Positions 1-9,622 of a stretch of DNA of 64,000 bases are shown here, in pieces. The notes under the pieces are model-generated. The model made no database searches, was not told where the DNA came from, and was given only the letters and a program-made list of their open reading frames with translations. The position numbers and the translations under genes were made by a program. The stretch spans positions 60,383 through 124,382 of the forward strand of contig JAIRPP010000012.1 of the NCBI GenBank assembly GCA_031256955.1, in the 5' to 3' direction. Position 1 is the stretch's first letter, and every line of letters starts with the position of its first letter. This DNA is from Candidatus Methanoplasma sp. (GTDB lineage: Archaea; Thermoplasmatota; Thermoplasmata; Methanomassiliicoccales; Methanomethylophilaceae).

Positions 1-772
1 TGTCGGACAGGGTGAGTATCGGGGCGCACACTATGCTCTCGCCGGTGTGTATCCCCATGGGGTCCAGGTTCTCCATGTTGCACACGATGATGCAGTTGTC
101 CTTGGAATCGCGCATGACCTCGTATTCGAACTCCTTCCACCCGAGCACGCTCTCCTCGATCAGCACCTGGTGTATGCGGGAGTACGCCAGGCCCCTGGCG
201 CATATGTCGACCAGCTCCTGCTCGTCGTAGGCTATCCCGCCCCCGGTGCCCCCGAGGGTGTACGCCGGGCGGACGAGCACGGGGTACCTGCCGATGGCCT
301 TCACGGCCTCGATGGCCTCCTGTATGGTGTGGACGCTGCGGCTGAGCGGCACGGGCTCGCCTATCCGCTCCATGGTCTCCTTGAACAGCTCGCGGTCCTC
401 GGACATGGCTATGGCCTCCGGCTGCGTCCCCATCAGGTCCACGCCCAGCCTCTCCAGCTCCCCCGACTCCGCCAGCTCCGAGCATATGTTCAGCGCGGTC
501 TGCCCGCCCATGCCCGAGAGGATGCCGTCCACGCCCTCCCTCTCTATGATCTTGGCCACGGCGGAAGCCTTCAGCGGCTCTATGTAGACGCGGTCGGCGG
601 TCTCCGGGTCCGTCTGTATGGTCGCGGGGTTGGAGTTGACCAGGACCGTGGAGTAGCCCTCCTCCCTGAGGGAGCGGCACGACTGCGTCCCCGAGAAGTC
701 GAACTCCGCCGCCTGCCCTATCGTTATGGGCCCGGACCCTATCACCATGAGCTTCTTGTATTCCTTCTTCAT
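1..772 (-). CDS. carB: Carbamoyl-phosphate synthase large subunit, N-terminal part (runs off the window)
   Basis: Makes carbamoyl phosphate from bicarbonate, ATP and ammonia supplied by CarA, for arginine and pyrimidine synthesis in the cytoplasm. The reverse strand reads [20 protein letters not shown], the classic start of the CarB carboxyphosphate domain, followed by [19 protein letters not shown] and the glycine-rich ATP-grasp loop TLGGTGGG near residue 170. Only about 257 codons are present; the family is usually about 1060 residues, so three quarters of the gene lies left of the window. The ATG overlaps the carA stop codon as ATGA, which indicates translational coupling in a carAB operon. 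The assignment is secure from sequence motifs. Confidence 0.97.
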   Translation of the reverse strand, partial: MKKEYKKLMVIGSGPITIGQAAEFDFSGTQSCRSLREEGYSTVLVNSNPATIQTDPETADRVYIEPLKASAVAKIIEREGVDGILSGMGGQTALNICSELAESGELERLGVDLMGTQPEAIAMSEDRELFKETMERIGEPVPLSRSVHTIQEAIEAVKAIGRYPVLVRPAYTLGGTGGGIAYDEQELVDICARGLAYSRIHQVLIEESVLGWKEFEYEVMRDSKDNCIIVCNMENLDPMGIHTGESIVCAPILTLSD

Positions 773-1854
773 AGGCGCGCCTCCCTGACGGCCTTCGCGA
801 ACCTGTCGAACAGGAAGGAGGAGTCCCACGGCCCGGGGGACGCCTCCGGATGGTACTGGCAGGTGAAGATGGGGAGGCTCTCGTGCCTCATGCCCTCCAC
901 CGTGCCGTCGTTGACGTTGAACTGGTCGGCCACCAGGCCGGTGCCCTCCAGGCTGGCCTCGTCCACGGCGAAGCCGTGGTTCTGGGACGTAATCAGCACG
1001 CGCCCCTCGTGCTTCACGGGCTGGTTGCAGCCCCTGTGGCCGAACTTGAGCTTGTAGGTGGATCCCCCGAGCGCGAGGGCGGTGACCTGGTTCCCGAAGC
1101 ATATGCCGAACAACGGGAGGCGGTCCGACAGGTACTCCACGGTCCTGGCGGCGGTGGACGTCACGGCCGGGTGCGACGGGTCCCCGGGGCCGTTGGATAT
1201 CAGCAGGCCCCTCACGCCGCTCTCCGCTATGGCGTCGGCGGGCGCGTCGTAAGGGAACACGGTCACGTCGAACCTGGACGAGAGGTCCCTCAGTATCCCG
1301 CTCTTTGCGCCGCAGTCCAGGAGGCCGACGCGGACCCCGCGCCCGAAGGAGAGCTCCTCCACCTCCCTGCGGGAGACCTCCCCGACGAGGTTGCCCTCCG
1401 ACGGGGCGGGCGTCCCCCTGATCCTCTTTATCAGATCCTCTATGGAGTCCGCGTCCTCCGTTATCGCGCCCCTCATGGTGCCCATGGTGCGTATCTTTAT
1501 CACCAGGGCGCGGGTGTCCACGCCGGATATGCCGGGCACCTTATGCTCTATGAGGAAGTCGCTTATGGTCCTGCCGCCGTACGCGGGCGACGGCTCCGCG
1601 CACGCCTCCCTGACCACCAGCGCCCTGGCGTGCACCATGTCGGACTGGCAGAAGGGGGAGTCCGTGCCGTAGTTGCCTATCAGGGGATACGTCATGACCA
1701 GGATCTGCCCCCGGAAGGACGGGTCCGTGAGGCTCTCCTGGTATCCGCACATGCCAGTGGAGAAGACCACTTCGCCGAAGGCGGGGGCCCGGAAACCGAA
1801 AGACTCCCCTTCGAAGACTGTTCCATCCTCGAGGACCAAATAACTATGCGCCAT
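769..1854 (-). CDS. carA: Carbamoyl-phosphate synthase small (glutaminase) subunit
   Basis: Hydrolyses glutamine and channels ammonia to CarB. The 361-residue product has the CarA N-terminal domain ([15 protein letters not shown]) and a class I glutamine amidotransferase domain: ISNGPGDP, the nucleophile motif FGICFGNQ with its cysteine, and a histidine and glutamate in [10 protein letters not shown]. Length matches the family (about 360-380). I chose the ATG at 1854 because a TATA-like box (1880-1890 on this strand) lies about 27-30 nt upstream, giving a nearly leaderless transcript; frames further upstream are low-quality extensions. It is the first gene of carAB, with a 4-nt overlap to carB. 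Confidence 0.97.
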   Translation of the reverse strand: MAHSYLVLEDGTVFEGESFGFRAPAFGEVVFSTGMCGYQESLTDPSFRGQILVMTYPLIGNYGTDSPFCQSDMVHARALVVREACAEPSPAYGGRTISDFLIEHKVPGISGVDTRALVIKIRTMGTMRGAITEDADSIEDLIKRIRGTPAPSEGNLVGEVSRREVEELSFGRGVRVGLLDCGAKSGILRDLSSRFDVTVFPYDAPADAIAESGVRGLLISNGPGDPSHPAVTSTAARTVEYLSDRLPLFGICFGNQVTALALGGSTYKLKFGHRGCNQPVKHEGRVLITSQNHGFAVDEASLEGTGLVADQFNVNDGTVEGMRHESLPIFTCQYHPEASPGPWDSSFLFDRFAKAVREARL

Positions 1855-1879
1855 CGGGAATTTCTCACAGCCAAGTGCC

Positions 1880-1890
1880 GTATATAATAG
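1880..1890 (-). promoter_or_regulatory. TATA box of carAB
   Basis: The reverse strand reads CTATTATATAC here, an AT-rich island in GC-rich DNA ending about 27 nt before the carA ATG. The spacing fits an archaeal TBP site with transcription starting at or just before the start codon. Confidence 0.6.
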
Positions 1891-2016
1891 CTTGGGAATG
1901 CGCGATACAGCCGCCGTCAGCCGTTGTCTCATTTCGGACAAAGGGTTTCCAAACGGCCTCCCCGCGGCCCTCCCGCCTGCGAAACCAGGATAAACGGCGG
2001 ACGCATATCCGCCGGC

Positions 2017-3045
2017 ATGCGCGTTCTCGGAGAGGACCCGAAGGGAGAATGGGTCAAGATGCTGCCTGAGACGGACGAGGACGTCTGGCACCTCTACAAC
2101 GTCCTGGAGGAGGGGGACCTGGTCACCGCGTCCACCACCCGGAGGGAGGAGAAGGCGGCGGACAAGGTCCGCGCCGAGAGGGCGGAGAAGAAGAGGATGA
2201 CCCTGGGCGTGCGCGTGGAGAAGATAGAGTTCTCCGACGAGGACCTGAGGCTGAGGGTCCTGGGGACGATAGAGAGCGGGCCGCAGGACATAGGGCAGCA
2301 CCACACCCTCCTGTTCGAGCCGGGGGACCCCATCGAGGTCTCCAAGAGGAGGTGGAGGGACACGCAGACCGACCGCATACGGAAGGCGGTGGCGGATTCC
2401 GGGAAGCCCAGGATCGCGTTCGTGTCCCTGGACCAGGACGAGGCGACGATAGCGGTGCTCAGGCAGTTCGGGCTGAAGGAGGTCGCCACGATACGCTCCA
2501 TGAGGTCCGGCAAGCAGTACGAGGAGAAGGAGAGGCACGACGGATACCACGGCGAGATACTGTCCAAGATAGCCCCCATGCTCTCCGAGGACATGCCCCT
2601 GGTCCTGATAGGGCCGGGGTTCGAGAAGGAGAGCCTGGCCGACTACCTGAAGAAGAGCGGGGTGGGGAAGGTGCACGTGCACCACACGGGCCACGCGGGC
2701 ATGACGGGGGTCAACGAGGTCATGAAGGGGGGCATGGGCTCGGACATCCTGAGGGAGTCCGCGGTGGGGGTCGAGATGGAGGCGGTGGAGAGGCTGATGG
2801 CCGAGCTGGGGAAGGGGGGGCGCGCGGAGTACGGGGTCGGGGAGGTGGCGGCGGCCGCGGCCGCCGGGGCGGTGGAGACCCTCCTGATCCTGGACTCCAG
2901 GCTCAGGGGGCAGGACTTCGACGGCATAGTGCGCGACGTGGAGTCCCGCCAGGGCGGGGTCGTGGTCGTGTCCGAGCGCCACGACGGCGGGAGGGAGCTG
3001 GCGGCGCTGGGCGGCATGGGCGCGATACTCCGCTATAAGCTGTGA
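2017..3045 (+). CDS. pelA: mRNA surveillance protein Pelota (Dom34 homologue)
   Basis: Rescues ribosomes stalled on broken or stop-less mRNA, working with aEF1A and ABCE1. The 342-residue protein has the three eRF1-like domains in order: an Sm-fold N-terminal domain (MRVLGEDPKGEWVKMLPETD, DVWHLYNVL, GVRVEKIEF), a central domain near residues 130-255 without the GGQ motif of release factors (as expected for Pelota), and a C-terminal L7Ae-like domain with VETLLILDSRLRG and RDVESRQGGVVVVS. The ATG chosen matches the conserved Pelota N-terminus; the frame is open upstream without similarity. It is transcribed divergently from carA across a short intergenic stretch. Function is from strong family resemblance. 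Confidence 0.95.
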   Translation: MRVLGEDPKGEWVKMLPETDEDVWHLYNVLEEGDLVTASTTRREEKAADKVRAERAEKKRMTLGVRVEKIEFSDEDLRLRVLGTIESGPQDIGQHHTLLFEPGDPIEVSKRRWRDTQTDRIRKAVADSGKPRIAFVSLDQDEATIAVLRQFGLKEVATIRSMRSGKQYEEKERHDGYHGEILSKIAPMLSEDMPLVLIGPGFEKESLADYLKKSGVGKVHVHHTGHAGMTGVNEVMKGGMGSDILRESAVGVEMEAVERLMAELGKGGRAEYGVGEVAAAAAAGAVETLLILDSRLRGQDFDGIVRDVESRQGGVVVVSERHDGGRELAALGGMGAILRYKL

Positions 3046-3180
3046 AAAGCGCGCGGCGCGCGCGTTTCGGGATCCGGGCGCGGGCCGCGTTTAGGAAAGG
3101 TTTAACTATTGTCCCGCCTTCTCCGAGCTGATCATCCTTACGGATGTTTTGACCGCAAACCGCCTTAACCGGTGATTGAG

Positions 3181-4362
3181 ATGAAGACTAAAGAAGAGGT
3201 ATACGGCATCCTGGGAAAGTACGATGTGATCGTTTGCGACACGACCCTGAGGGACGGGGAGCAGACTGCGGGGATAGTCTTCTCCAACGTCGAGAAATAC
3301 AGGATAGCCCAGCTGTTGGACGAGGCGGGGGTGCCGCAGATAGAGGCGGGCATCCCGACCATGGGGGCGGACGAGAAGAAGGCGGTCAGGCACATAGCCC
3401 GCATGAGGCTGAACGCGTCGATCCTGGGGTGGAACAGGGCCAACAAGGCCGACATAGACACGAGCATAGACTGCGGGGTGGACTCCGTGGCCATATCCAT
3501 GTCGTCGTCCGACATACACATAGAGCACAAGCTGAAGAAGAGCAGGGAATGGGTCCTGGAGCAGGTCGCGTCGAGCGTGGAGCACGCCAAGGCGCACGGG
3601 CTGTACGTCTCCTGCAACGGGGAGGACGCGTCCAGGGCGGACATGGGCTTCCTGATAGAGTTCGCCAAGACCGCCAAGGACGCGGGCGCGGACAGGTTCA
3701 GGTACTGCGACACCATAGGCAGGGAGACCCCGTTCAGCTGCTACGACAGGGTCAAGAGGATAATAGACGAGGTCGGCATCGAGGTCGAGATGCACACCCA
3801 CGACGACTTCGGGATGGCCACCGCCAACTGCATGGCGGGAGTGGCCGCCGGGGCCAGGTTCATGAGCACCACCGTGCTAGGCATAGGCGAGAGGTCCGGG
3901 AACGCCCCGCTGGAGGAGACGGTCATGTCGTGCAGGCACCTGTTCGGCAAGAGCACGGGGATAGAGCCGCTGAAGCTCAAGCCCCTGGCGGAGTTCGTGT
4001 CCGTCGCGTCCGGGCGCCCCATAGCCGTGTCCAAGGCGTTCATGGGGGCCAACTGCTTCGCCCACGAGGCCGGGATACACGCGGACGGCATAATCAAGGA
4101 CGCCAGGAACTACGAGCCCTACGACCCGGACGAGGTCGGGCTCGAGAGGAAGATCGTCATAGGGAAGCACTCCGGCAGGAACACCATCGTGACGGACCTC
4201 TCCCACAGGGGTATACAGCTCAGCGACGAGGAGGCGGCCGACCTGCTGGAGAGGGTCAGGAGGATAGCCGTCAAGCTCCACCGCAGCATCTCTTCGGACG
4301 AGCTGCTGAACATGTACAGGGACATGAAGGCCGGCGAGGACCCGCTGGACGACGAGACCTGA
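3181..4362 (+). CDS. Homocitrate synthase-type acyltransferase (AksA/NifV/LeuA family)
   Basis: Condenses acetyl-CoA with a 2-oxoacid. The 393-residue protein has the pyruvate-carboxyltransferase (TIM barrel) domain: DTTLRDGEQ near residue 20, EAGIPTMG, YCDTIGRETP, the metal-binding HTHDDFGMA, and C-terminal CFAHEAGIHADG and IGKHSGRN. The short length and the HTHDDFGMA/IGKHSGRN signatures resemble NifV and archaeal AksA more than LeuA, which carries a longer regulatory domain. In a methanogen the likely job is homocitrate for coenzyme B; this is inferred, since citramalate or isopropylmalate synthases look similar. The ATG at 3181 has GGTGAT five bases upstream; a GTG at 3172 in the same frame is the alternative. 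Transcription may start from a TTTAACTA box near 3103. Confidence 0.85.
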   Translation: MKTKEEVYGILGKYDVIVCDTTLRDGEQTAGIVFSNVEKYRIAQLLDEAGVPQIEAGIPTMGADEKKAVRHIARMRLNASILGWNRANKADIDTSIDCGVDSVAISMSSSDIHIEHKLKKSREWVLEQVASSVEHAKAHGLYVSCNGEDASRADMGFLIEFAKTAKDAGADRFRYCDTIGRETPFSCYDRVKRIIDEVGIEVEMHTHDDFGMATANCMAGVAAGARFMSTTVLGIGERSGNAPLEETVMSCRHLFGKSTGIEPLKLKPLAEFVSVASGRPIAVSKAFMGANCFAHEAGIHADGIIKDARNYEPYDPDEVGLERKIVIGKHSGRNTIVTDLSHRGIQLSDEEAADLLERVRRIAVKLHRSISSDELLNMYRDMKAGEDPLDDET

Positions 4363-4413
4363 CGCCGCCGGGCGGCGATAGAAAAAACCCCTTCGGCCGC
4401 CCCGCCCCCGCGC

Positions 4414-4617
4414 TCACTTCTTGGGCCTGGGGCGGGGCGGGTTCAGGACTTGTCCCTTGCGGGATCTGTCCGGGACGAGCCTTCCATTCTCATCCGTCGG
4501 AGGGAGCGCTATCTCCCCGACCTTCATGTTCTTCCTCTCATCGTTCTGAAGACCGTCTGTGGATGAGGGGTCTCGCCTCTCGAATATGTCGCCGAACCGC
4601 ATGTAAAACCGCCGCAT
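4414..4617 (-). CDS. Small hypothetical protein, 67 residues
   Basis: I do not recognise this protein. It is basic and polar, with a conserved-looking stretch MKVGEIALPPTDENGRLVP near residue 31 and a proline/lysine-rich end (PPRPRPKK). A second in-frame ATG lies six codons in. It is convergent with the homocitrate synthase gene, and a run of six T on its strand (4381-4387) follows the stop, as in archaeal oligo-T terminators. There are no cysteines, signal peptide or membrane segment. It may be real because it has its own terminator-like run and no overlapping gene, but coding support is modest. Confidence 0.4.
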   Translation of the reverse strand: MRRFYMRFGDIFERRDPSSTDGLQNDERKNMKVGEIALPPTDENGRLVPDRSRKGQVLNPPRPRPKK

Positions 4618-4882
4618 AGGCCGCTATCGCTTTGAAAGGAGGTTATCCTTACAAACCCATGGAATGAAGACGAAGGATAAACAACAAGCGCGAGAGAGGG
4701 CGGGTGGTGCGCCGAATCCGGGGCCCTCGGGCTGAAGTACCGGTGCGGGCGCTCGGAGCGGCAGAGCATCGCGTACGCCCCCGCCGCCCCGGTTGCAAGA
4801 TCAGCCGCGGATCATCGAAGACGCGATGGGCTAGCTAGCCGCCCCGGGGGTTCGCGGGGCGTCGCGATCGCCTCGTGATGAG

Positions 4883-4890
4883 TATAAATA
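4883..4890 (+). promoter_or_regulatory. TATA box of the vapBC pair
   Basis: TATAAATA stands in a strongly AT-rich island (4881-4915) 24-31 nt before the antitoxin ATG, predicting a leaderless message. The rest of 4618-4882 is GC-rich with no gene I can support. Confidence 0.7.
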
Positions 4891-4913
4891 TATTATAATA
4901 TATCATTTATTTT

Positions 4914-5141
4914 ATGGCTCAGGTGTGCCTATACATGGACGATCGCCTCGTGGAGGTCATCGAGAGGAATTCCAGGCTCAGGAACATATCCAAGTCGAAG
5001 TTCGTCTCCGAGCTGGTGGAGAACTACAACAGAGAGCATTGGATAGACGTGGTGAGGGAATGCTATGGCAGCATAGAGGGCGATTTCCCTGTGCCGGAAG
5101 ACATCCCCCTCTCCCTCAACAGAAAGCTGGAACCCCTATGA
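4914..5141 (+). CDS. Antitoxin of a VapBC-type pair, ribbon-helix-helix-like
   Basis: A 75-residue protein starting MAQVCLYMDDRLVEVIERNS, the short strand plus two helices typical of ribbon-helix-helix antitoxins, with an acidic tail (EGDFPVPEDIPLSLN) suited to binding the toxin. It lies directly upstream of a PIN-domain toxin and its TGA overlaps the toxin ATG as ATGA. By analogy with the family it should bind DNA at its own promoter, neutralise the toxin and autoregulate; the AT-rich island at 4881-4915 is the obvious operator region. The fold is inferred from pattern and context. Confidence 0.8.
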   Translation: MAQVCLYMDDRLVEVIERNSRLRNISKSKFVSELVENYNREHWIDVVRECYGSIEGDFPVPEDIPLSLNRKLEPL

Positions 5142-5545
5142 GATACTGCATAGACACGAACATATGGATATTCCTCCTGAGCGGCAGGCACCCCGGCCTC
5201 ATGCGGAAGCTGACGGAGCATTCCCGAGACACGATCTTCGTGCCGTCGGTCGTCCGGGCGGAGCTCATGTACGGGGCGTTCAAGAGCAGAGACCCTCAAA
5301 GGAAGATAGACAGGGTCGAAGCCATCCTCAGGCCGTTCCAGACGCTGTATCTCGACGACCGCGCCGCGAGGGAATACGGCCGCATAAGGGCGGATCTGGA
5401 GTCTGCGGGCGAAGTCATCGGGGGCAACGACATGATGATCGCCGCGACGTCCGTCTCGAACGACTGCATCCTCATAACCAATAACGTCGGAGAGTTCGGC
5501 CGCGTGGCCGGGCTGAAGATAGAGGATTGGACCGAAGAGAGCTGA
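5138..5545 (+). CDS. vapC: VapC-type PIN-domain ribonuclease toxin
   Basis: Magnesium-dependent ribonuclease that typically cuts tRNA or rRNA when freed from its antitoxin. The 135-residue protein has the PIN acidic residues in the right places: YCIDTNIWIFL near the start, VVRAELMYG around residue 40, and GGNDMMIAAT near residue 100, followed by ILITNNVGEFGRV. Length is normal for VapC. The start ATG overlaps the antitoxin stop, so the two are translationally coupled. Activity cannot be judged, but no catalytic residue seems to be missing. Confidence 0.93.
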   Translation: MRYCIDTNIWIFLLSGRHPGLMRKLTEHSRDTIFVPSVVRAELMYGAFKSRDPQRKIDRVEAILRPFQTLYLDDRAAREYGRIRADLESAGEVIGGNDMMIAATSVSNDCILITNNVGEFGRVAGLKIEDWTEES

Positions 5546-5601
5546 CCCTCGGGAAACAAAGAGCGGAGCGAGGGCCGCGGCTCGAGGCCCCGCCGCCCGC
5601 C

Positions 5602-7341
5602 TCACGGCCTGCGGAGCGACCTGTACAGGTAGACGGAGGTCATCGCCGCGGCCGCCACGGATATCACTATCACGTGCTCCCACAGCCCGAAGTGGCTCGG
5701 GACCACCAGGAGTATGAGGAAGTCTATGGACAGGGCCAGAACCCAGTTGTTCAGCTTGAGGAACTGGGCGTTGGCCCTGGACGACCTCTTCACCTTGCCC
5801 TGGGAGGAGGACCTGGAGTTGGCCACGCGCCCGAGGTTCACGAAGAACTTGTCCATGAACTTGACGTTCTTGACCAGGGTGTACAGCGGTATGGAGAGGG
5901 CGATGTAGTTCAGCACCATCACCAGGAAGTAGCACGACACGCGGTTGAGCGGGAGGAGCACGCTGTACAGGAGGTCCGCCAGATCGTCCGAGGCCACTAT
6001 GAACACGGTCTCCAGCCCCACCAGCACGAACGCGTCCGCGTATACCTGGAATGCCTTGCTCTTGAGCTTCCTGGACGTGGAGTCCGAGGCGCGGGCCATC
6101 CTGGAGTAGTGCTTGGACCTGACCGCCTCCACGCGCTCGACCGCGTGGATTATGGGCTTCGGGGCCTTGGCGTAGGCGTAGTCCACTATCCTGCCGGAGT
6201 TGTTGGCTATCAGCGGCAGCATCACCATGGACACCAGCGCCGCGCCTATGACCGACGTGTAGAACGATTCTGACACTATCCCCGCGTCCATGGCGTCCTT
6301 CGCGATGATGAACGCGAACTCCCCCATGGCCACCAGGCTGACGGACGACATGAACGACAGGCGGAGGGACTTGTTGCCGACGAAGTACGCTATGATGACG
6401 CTGCCCGCCTTGAGGGCGGCGTATATCGCGAATATGATCAGTATGAGGAAGATGTTGTCCACTATGCCCATCGGGGAGATCTGCAGCCCTATGGAGATGA
6501 AGAACATGGACATGAAGACGTCCTTCATGGGCGTGATGTCGTGCTCTATGACGCTGCGCGCCTTGGACTGCGACACGATCACCCCCATCAGGAACGCGCC
6601 GATGGCCATGGACATGCCTATGTACACGGAGACCAGGGCCATGCCGAAGCACAGCCCCAGGGCCGTCATCATCAGGGCCTCGTCCGGCATCCTGTCCTGT
6701 ATCCAGTCCAGGACGCGGGGGATGAAGTATATCCCCGCCAGGACGCTGGTCGCCATGAACGCGATGATGGTGGCGATCATCCACACGAGCGACTCCATGT
6801 CCATGTTCTGCCCGACCAGCAGGGGGGACGACATGGAGAGTATTATGACCTGGGCCACGTCCTCCACCACGGTTATGAGGACTATCATCTCGATGTCCTC
6901 CTTGGAGAGCTTGCCCTGGCTCTTGAGCACCGCGGTGACCACCGCCGTGCTGGACCCGGATATTATCGCGCCGAAGAACAGGGACTGGAGCGCGGTCCAG
7001 CCCAGGAGCATGCCGAAGGTGTACCCGCCGAAGATCATGAGGGGCATCTGTATGAGGCCCACCATCACCGCGAACGCCCCGCTCTTGCGGATCTTGGCGA
7101 GGTTCAGCTCCATGCCTATGCAGAACATCAGCAGGACCAGCCCCATGTTGGAGAGGAGGTCCACGATCATCTCGGTGCCCTCGTTGCCCCCCCAGTAGTT
7201 GGCCAGGATTATGCCCGTGGCCAGGTAGCCGATTATGAGGGGCATCTTGAACCTGCGGAATATGACGGAGCATATGCCCCCCACGAGGAGGAGCAGCGTC
7301 ATATTCATCAGCAGATTTATCTCTTCCAACGGCGCACCCAA
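5602..7341 (-). CDS. Cation:proton antiporter, CPA2/Kef-type membrane domain
   Basis: An integral membrane protein of 579 residues that should exchange K+ or Na+ for protons. It has about 12 hydrophobic segments in its first 390 residues with the Na_H_Exchanger patterns PLIIGYLATGIILAN, FCIGMELNLAKI, GAIISGSSTAVVTAVL and FFISIGLQISPMG. After residue 390 the usual TrkA-N/KefC nucleotide domain is absent; instead there is a basic linker (SRKLKSKAFQ, SSSQGKVKRSSR) and four or so extra membrane segments. The listed start is TTG; another TTG at 7329 has GGTG five bases upstream and an ATG at 7308 is also possible. A TATA-like TTTATTAGA lies at 7358-7368 on this strand. The ion cannot be told from sequence. 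Confidence 0.85.
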   Translation of the reverse strand: MGAPLEEINLLMNMTLLLLVGGICSVIFRRFKMPLIIGYLATGIILANYWGGNEGTEMIVDLLSNMGLVLLMFCIGMELNLAKIRKSGAFAVMVGLIQMPLMIFGGYTFGMLLGWTALQSLFFGAIISGSSTAVVTAVLKSQGKLSKEDIEMIVLITVVEDVAQVIILSMSSPLLVGQNMDMESLVWMIATIIAFMATSVLAGIYFIPRVLDWIQDRMPDEALMMTALGLCFGMALVSVYIGMSMAIGAFLMGVIVSQSKARSVIEHDITPMKDVFMSMFFISIGLQISPMGIVDNIFLILIIFAIYAALKAGSVIIAYFVGNKSLRLSFMSSVSLVAMGEFAFIIAKDAMDAGIVSESFYTSVIGAALVSMVMLPLIANNSGRIVDYAYAKAPKPIIHAVERVEAVRSKHYSRMARASDSTSRKLKSKAFQVYADAFVLVGLETVFIVASDDLADLLYSVLLPLNRVSCYFLVMVLNYIALSIPLYTLVKNVKFMDKFFVNLGRVANSRSSSQGKVKRSSRANAQFLKLNNWVLALSIDFLILLVVPSHFGLWEHVIVISVAAAAMTSVYLYRSLRRP

Positions 7342-7435
7342 TCAGGGGTATGCGAATCTAATAAAAAAAACCATTCAATACCCATGCGGCCCGTCGGGGC
7401 TCCCGCGCCGCCCCGAGGGGGCGCGGCCCCGGCGG

Positions 7436-9235
7436 TCAGGCCTCCCCGTCCGGAGCCTCGACCTTCTTCCTCTGCCTGCCCCCGGTCTTCTTCATCTTGC
7501 CCTGCCCTATGGCCCACTCGAACCCCGGCAGGTCCGCGGGGGCCACCAGCACGCGGTCGTTCTTCCCGTACTTCCTCCCGCTCAGCCAGTTGGTGAACGG
7601 CGCCACCACCCTGTACTCGTCCGCGTCGGCGACGATCTCCTTCGTGTTGGGCCTGCCCCTCATCTCCGAGTACGTCCCGGAGAACACCGATACGCGCCCG
7701 TCCTTGACCTCCGCCACCTTGGTGCACACGGAGTCCAGGAAGTAGCGGTCGTGGGTGACGGCGACGATGGTGCCCCCGTACTCGTTGAGGGCCTCCTCCA
7801 CGGCGTGCCTCGAAGGTATGTCCAGGTAGTTGGTGGGCTCGTCGAGGATCAGCAGGTTTGTCTCCCTCAGGAGCAGGAGGCACAGCGCGACCCTCGCCCT
7901 CTGCCCCCCGGAGAGGGTCTTCATGGGGCGGGAGACGTCGTCCCCGCCCAGGAGCATCCTGGACAGGACGGACCTGGCGTCCGCCCTCCTGTCTGGGCCT
8001 ATGGCGGACAGGATCTGTTCCTCCGCGGTCAGGCGGAGGTCCAGGCCCTCGTGGTGCTGGGAGTAGTACCCTATCTTCGCGCCGGGTGCCATCCACAGGT
8101 CCCCCTTGGACGGGACCAGACCCATGAGCGCCTTGATCAGCGTGGACTTGCCCTCGCCGTTGGACCCGAACACGCCGACCTTGTCGCCCTTGTCTATGTC
8201 CAGGTCCACCCCGTCCAGGATCGTCCTCCCCCCGAGCTCCACGGAGAGCCCCCTGCACCTGGCGACGTTCTTGCCAGACTTGGGGGCCGCCTGTATCCTC
8301 ACGGTTATCTCCCTGGAGGCCTCCGGCTTCTCCTTCTCCTCCATCTTGGAGACGAGCCTCTCGCGGGTCTTGTGGGCGGCGAAGAACCACTGGTCGCGGT
8401 GGAGCTGCTCCGCGATCTCCTCCTGCCTCCTCTTGTTGGCCGAATATTTGCGGTACTCCTTCTCCATGCGGTCCAGGTCGAGGGCCTTCTTGGTTATGAA
8501 GTCGGTGTAGTTCCCCTTGTACTCGCGGGTCCTGCCCATGGAGATCTCGGCGGTGCGGGTGGCTATCTTGTCCATGAAGTAGCGGTCGTGGCTTATGACG
8601 AGGACGGAGCACTTGGTCTCCAGCAGATAGTCCTCCAGCCACTCCACCGTGCCTATGTCGAGGTGGGAGGTGGGCTCGTCCATGACCAGGAGCCTGCACT
8701 CGTCCGCCTGCACGAGTATGCGGGAGAGCATGACCTTGGTCCTCTCGCCGCCGGACAGGGAGTCCATGGTCCGGTCCATGAGGCCGTCGGACAGCCCGAC
8801 CTTCCGGAGGGACTCCCTCAGCCTGCCCTCGTCCCTAGAGTCCGACTTGGAGAGGTCGGATTCGAGCCTGGAGTACTCGGACGCGAGGGAGTTCCAGTCC
8901 AGGTCGCCGCCGGCCGCCATGGCGGAGTCTATCTCCGCCATCCTGCGGCGGATGGACTCTATGTGCCCGTACGGGCGGCCCAGGACGTCCCTCACGGTGA
9001 ACTCGGGGGACGATTCCGGGAACTGCTCCAGGTAGCCTATCTCGCAGGCGCAGCGGGTTATCTCGCCGGTGTCGGGCTTGAGCTCGCCGGTGATGATCTT
9101 CAGGAACGTGCTCTTGCCGGCGCCGTTGACGCCGATGAGGCCTATGCTGTCCCCCTCGTTGATCTGGAGGCTAGCGTCCGTCAGGACCTTGACGGGGCCG
9201 AAGGACTTGGCCACGGACTGGGCCTTGAACAGCAT
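7436..9235 (-). CDS. ABC-F family ATPase (two ABC domains)
   Basis: A soluble 599-residue protein with two ABC cassettes and no membrane domain. Walker A motifs are GVNGAGKS (about residue 35) and GSNGEGKS (about 355); ABC signatures are LSGGERTKVML and LSGGQRARVAL; Walker B/D-loops are LVMDEPTSHLD and LILDEPTNYLD. The linker between cassettes (ALDLDRMEKEYRKYSANKRRQEE) is charged and helical, like the P-site tRNA interaction motif of translation-acting ABC-F proteins. The C-terminal tail is lysine-rich. Likely acts on the ribosome; antibiotic protection or a translation-factor role is inference. The ATG has GGTGG just upstream and a TTAACTA box about 25 nt before it. Confidence 0.93.
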   Translation of the reverse strand: MLFKAQSVAKSFGPVKVLTDASLQINEGDSIGLIGVNGAGKSTFLKIITGELKPDTGEITRCACEIGYLEQFPESSPEFTVRDVLGRPYGHIESIRRRMAEIDSAMAAGGDLDWNSLASEYSRLESDLSKSDSRDEGRLRESLRKVGLSDGLMDRTMDSLSGGERTKVMLSRILVQADECRLLVMDEPTSHLDIGTVEWLEDYLLETKCSVLVISHDRYFMDKIATRTAEISMGRTREYKGNYTDFITKKALDLDRMEKEYRKYSANKRRQEEIAEQLHRDQWFFAAHKTRERLVSKMEEKEKPEASREITVRIQAAPKSGKNVARCRGLSVELGGRTILDGVDLDIDKGDKVGVFGSNGEGKSTLIKALMGLVPSKGDLWMAPGAKIGYYSQHHEGLDLRLTAEEQILSAIGPDRRADARSVLSRMLLGGDDVSRPMKTLSGGQRARVALCLLLLRETNLLILDEPTNYLDIPSRHAVEEALNEYGGTIVAVTHDRYFLDSVCTKVAEVKDGRVSVFSGTYSEMRGRPNTKEIVADADEYRVVAPFTNWLSGRKYGKNDRVLVAPADLPGFEWAIGQGKMKKTGGRQRKKVEAPDGEA

Positions 9236-9397
9236 GCCACCGGCAACGCGGCGGATCTAGTTAACCTTTGTCGGCGGGGGCGCGGCCTCCGCTCCCGCCA
9301 TGCCCGGACGGCGCTGACGCGAACAGGGGGCACGGAGGCGGAGTCAGTCCGGCCCCCCCTGCGAGACGCGCCCTCGGAGATCGGGGCGAAACTGACT

Positions 9398-9622
9398 GTT
9401 GAGCGCCGGATTGTGCAACTTGTGCAACTATTGTGCAACATGTGCAACTCGGCCCCGCCATATAGCCTCTGCAAGGCGGGATCGCGGGGCCCGCGTCCCG
9501 GATCGCAGATCGCCATCGGAACCATGGTCAAAATGCAGAGATCCGAGTAAAACGAACGGTTTGAGCGCCGGATTGTGCAATTTGTGCAATTATTGTGCAA
9601 TTATTGTGCAATTTGTGCAATT
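9398..9622 (+). repeat. Two related blocks of TTGTGCAA repeats, each followed by a TATA-like motif
   Basis: Block A (9398-9450) and block B (9560-9622) both begin TTGAGCGCCGGATTGTGCAA and continue with spaced TTGTGCAA units: four in A (9-11 nt apart) and five in B. About 10-20 nt after each block is an ATATAGC motif (9460-9466 and 9630-9636). The blocks are about 162 nt apart. They look like promoters with multi-copy operators, but no gene that I can support follows either of them. The rest of 9236-9742 holds no gene I recognise; the last bases (9724-9735) are the displaced end of the gene split by the insertion sequence. Confidence 0.7.

Noticed and set aside
769..2982. A 737-residue protein on the minus strand extending carA upstream across pelota
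   Set aside because: Residues before [12 protein letters not shown] are an antisense shadow of the pelota gene, and a promoter lies directly before the carA ATG.
4637..4648. Shine-Dalgarno-like AAAGGAGGTTAT on the plus strand
   Set aside because: No start codon at suitable distance opens a frame of any length; likely chance.
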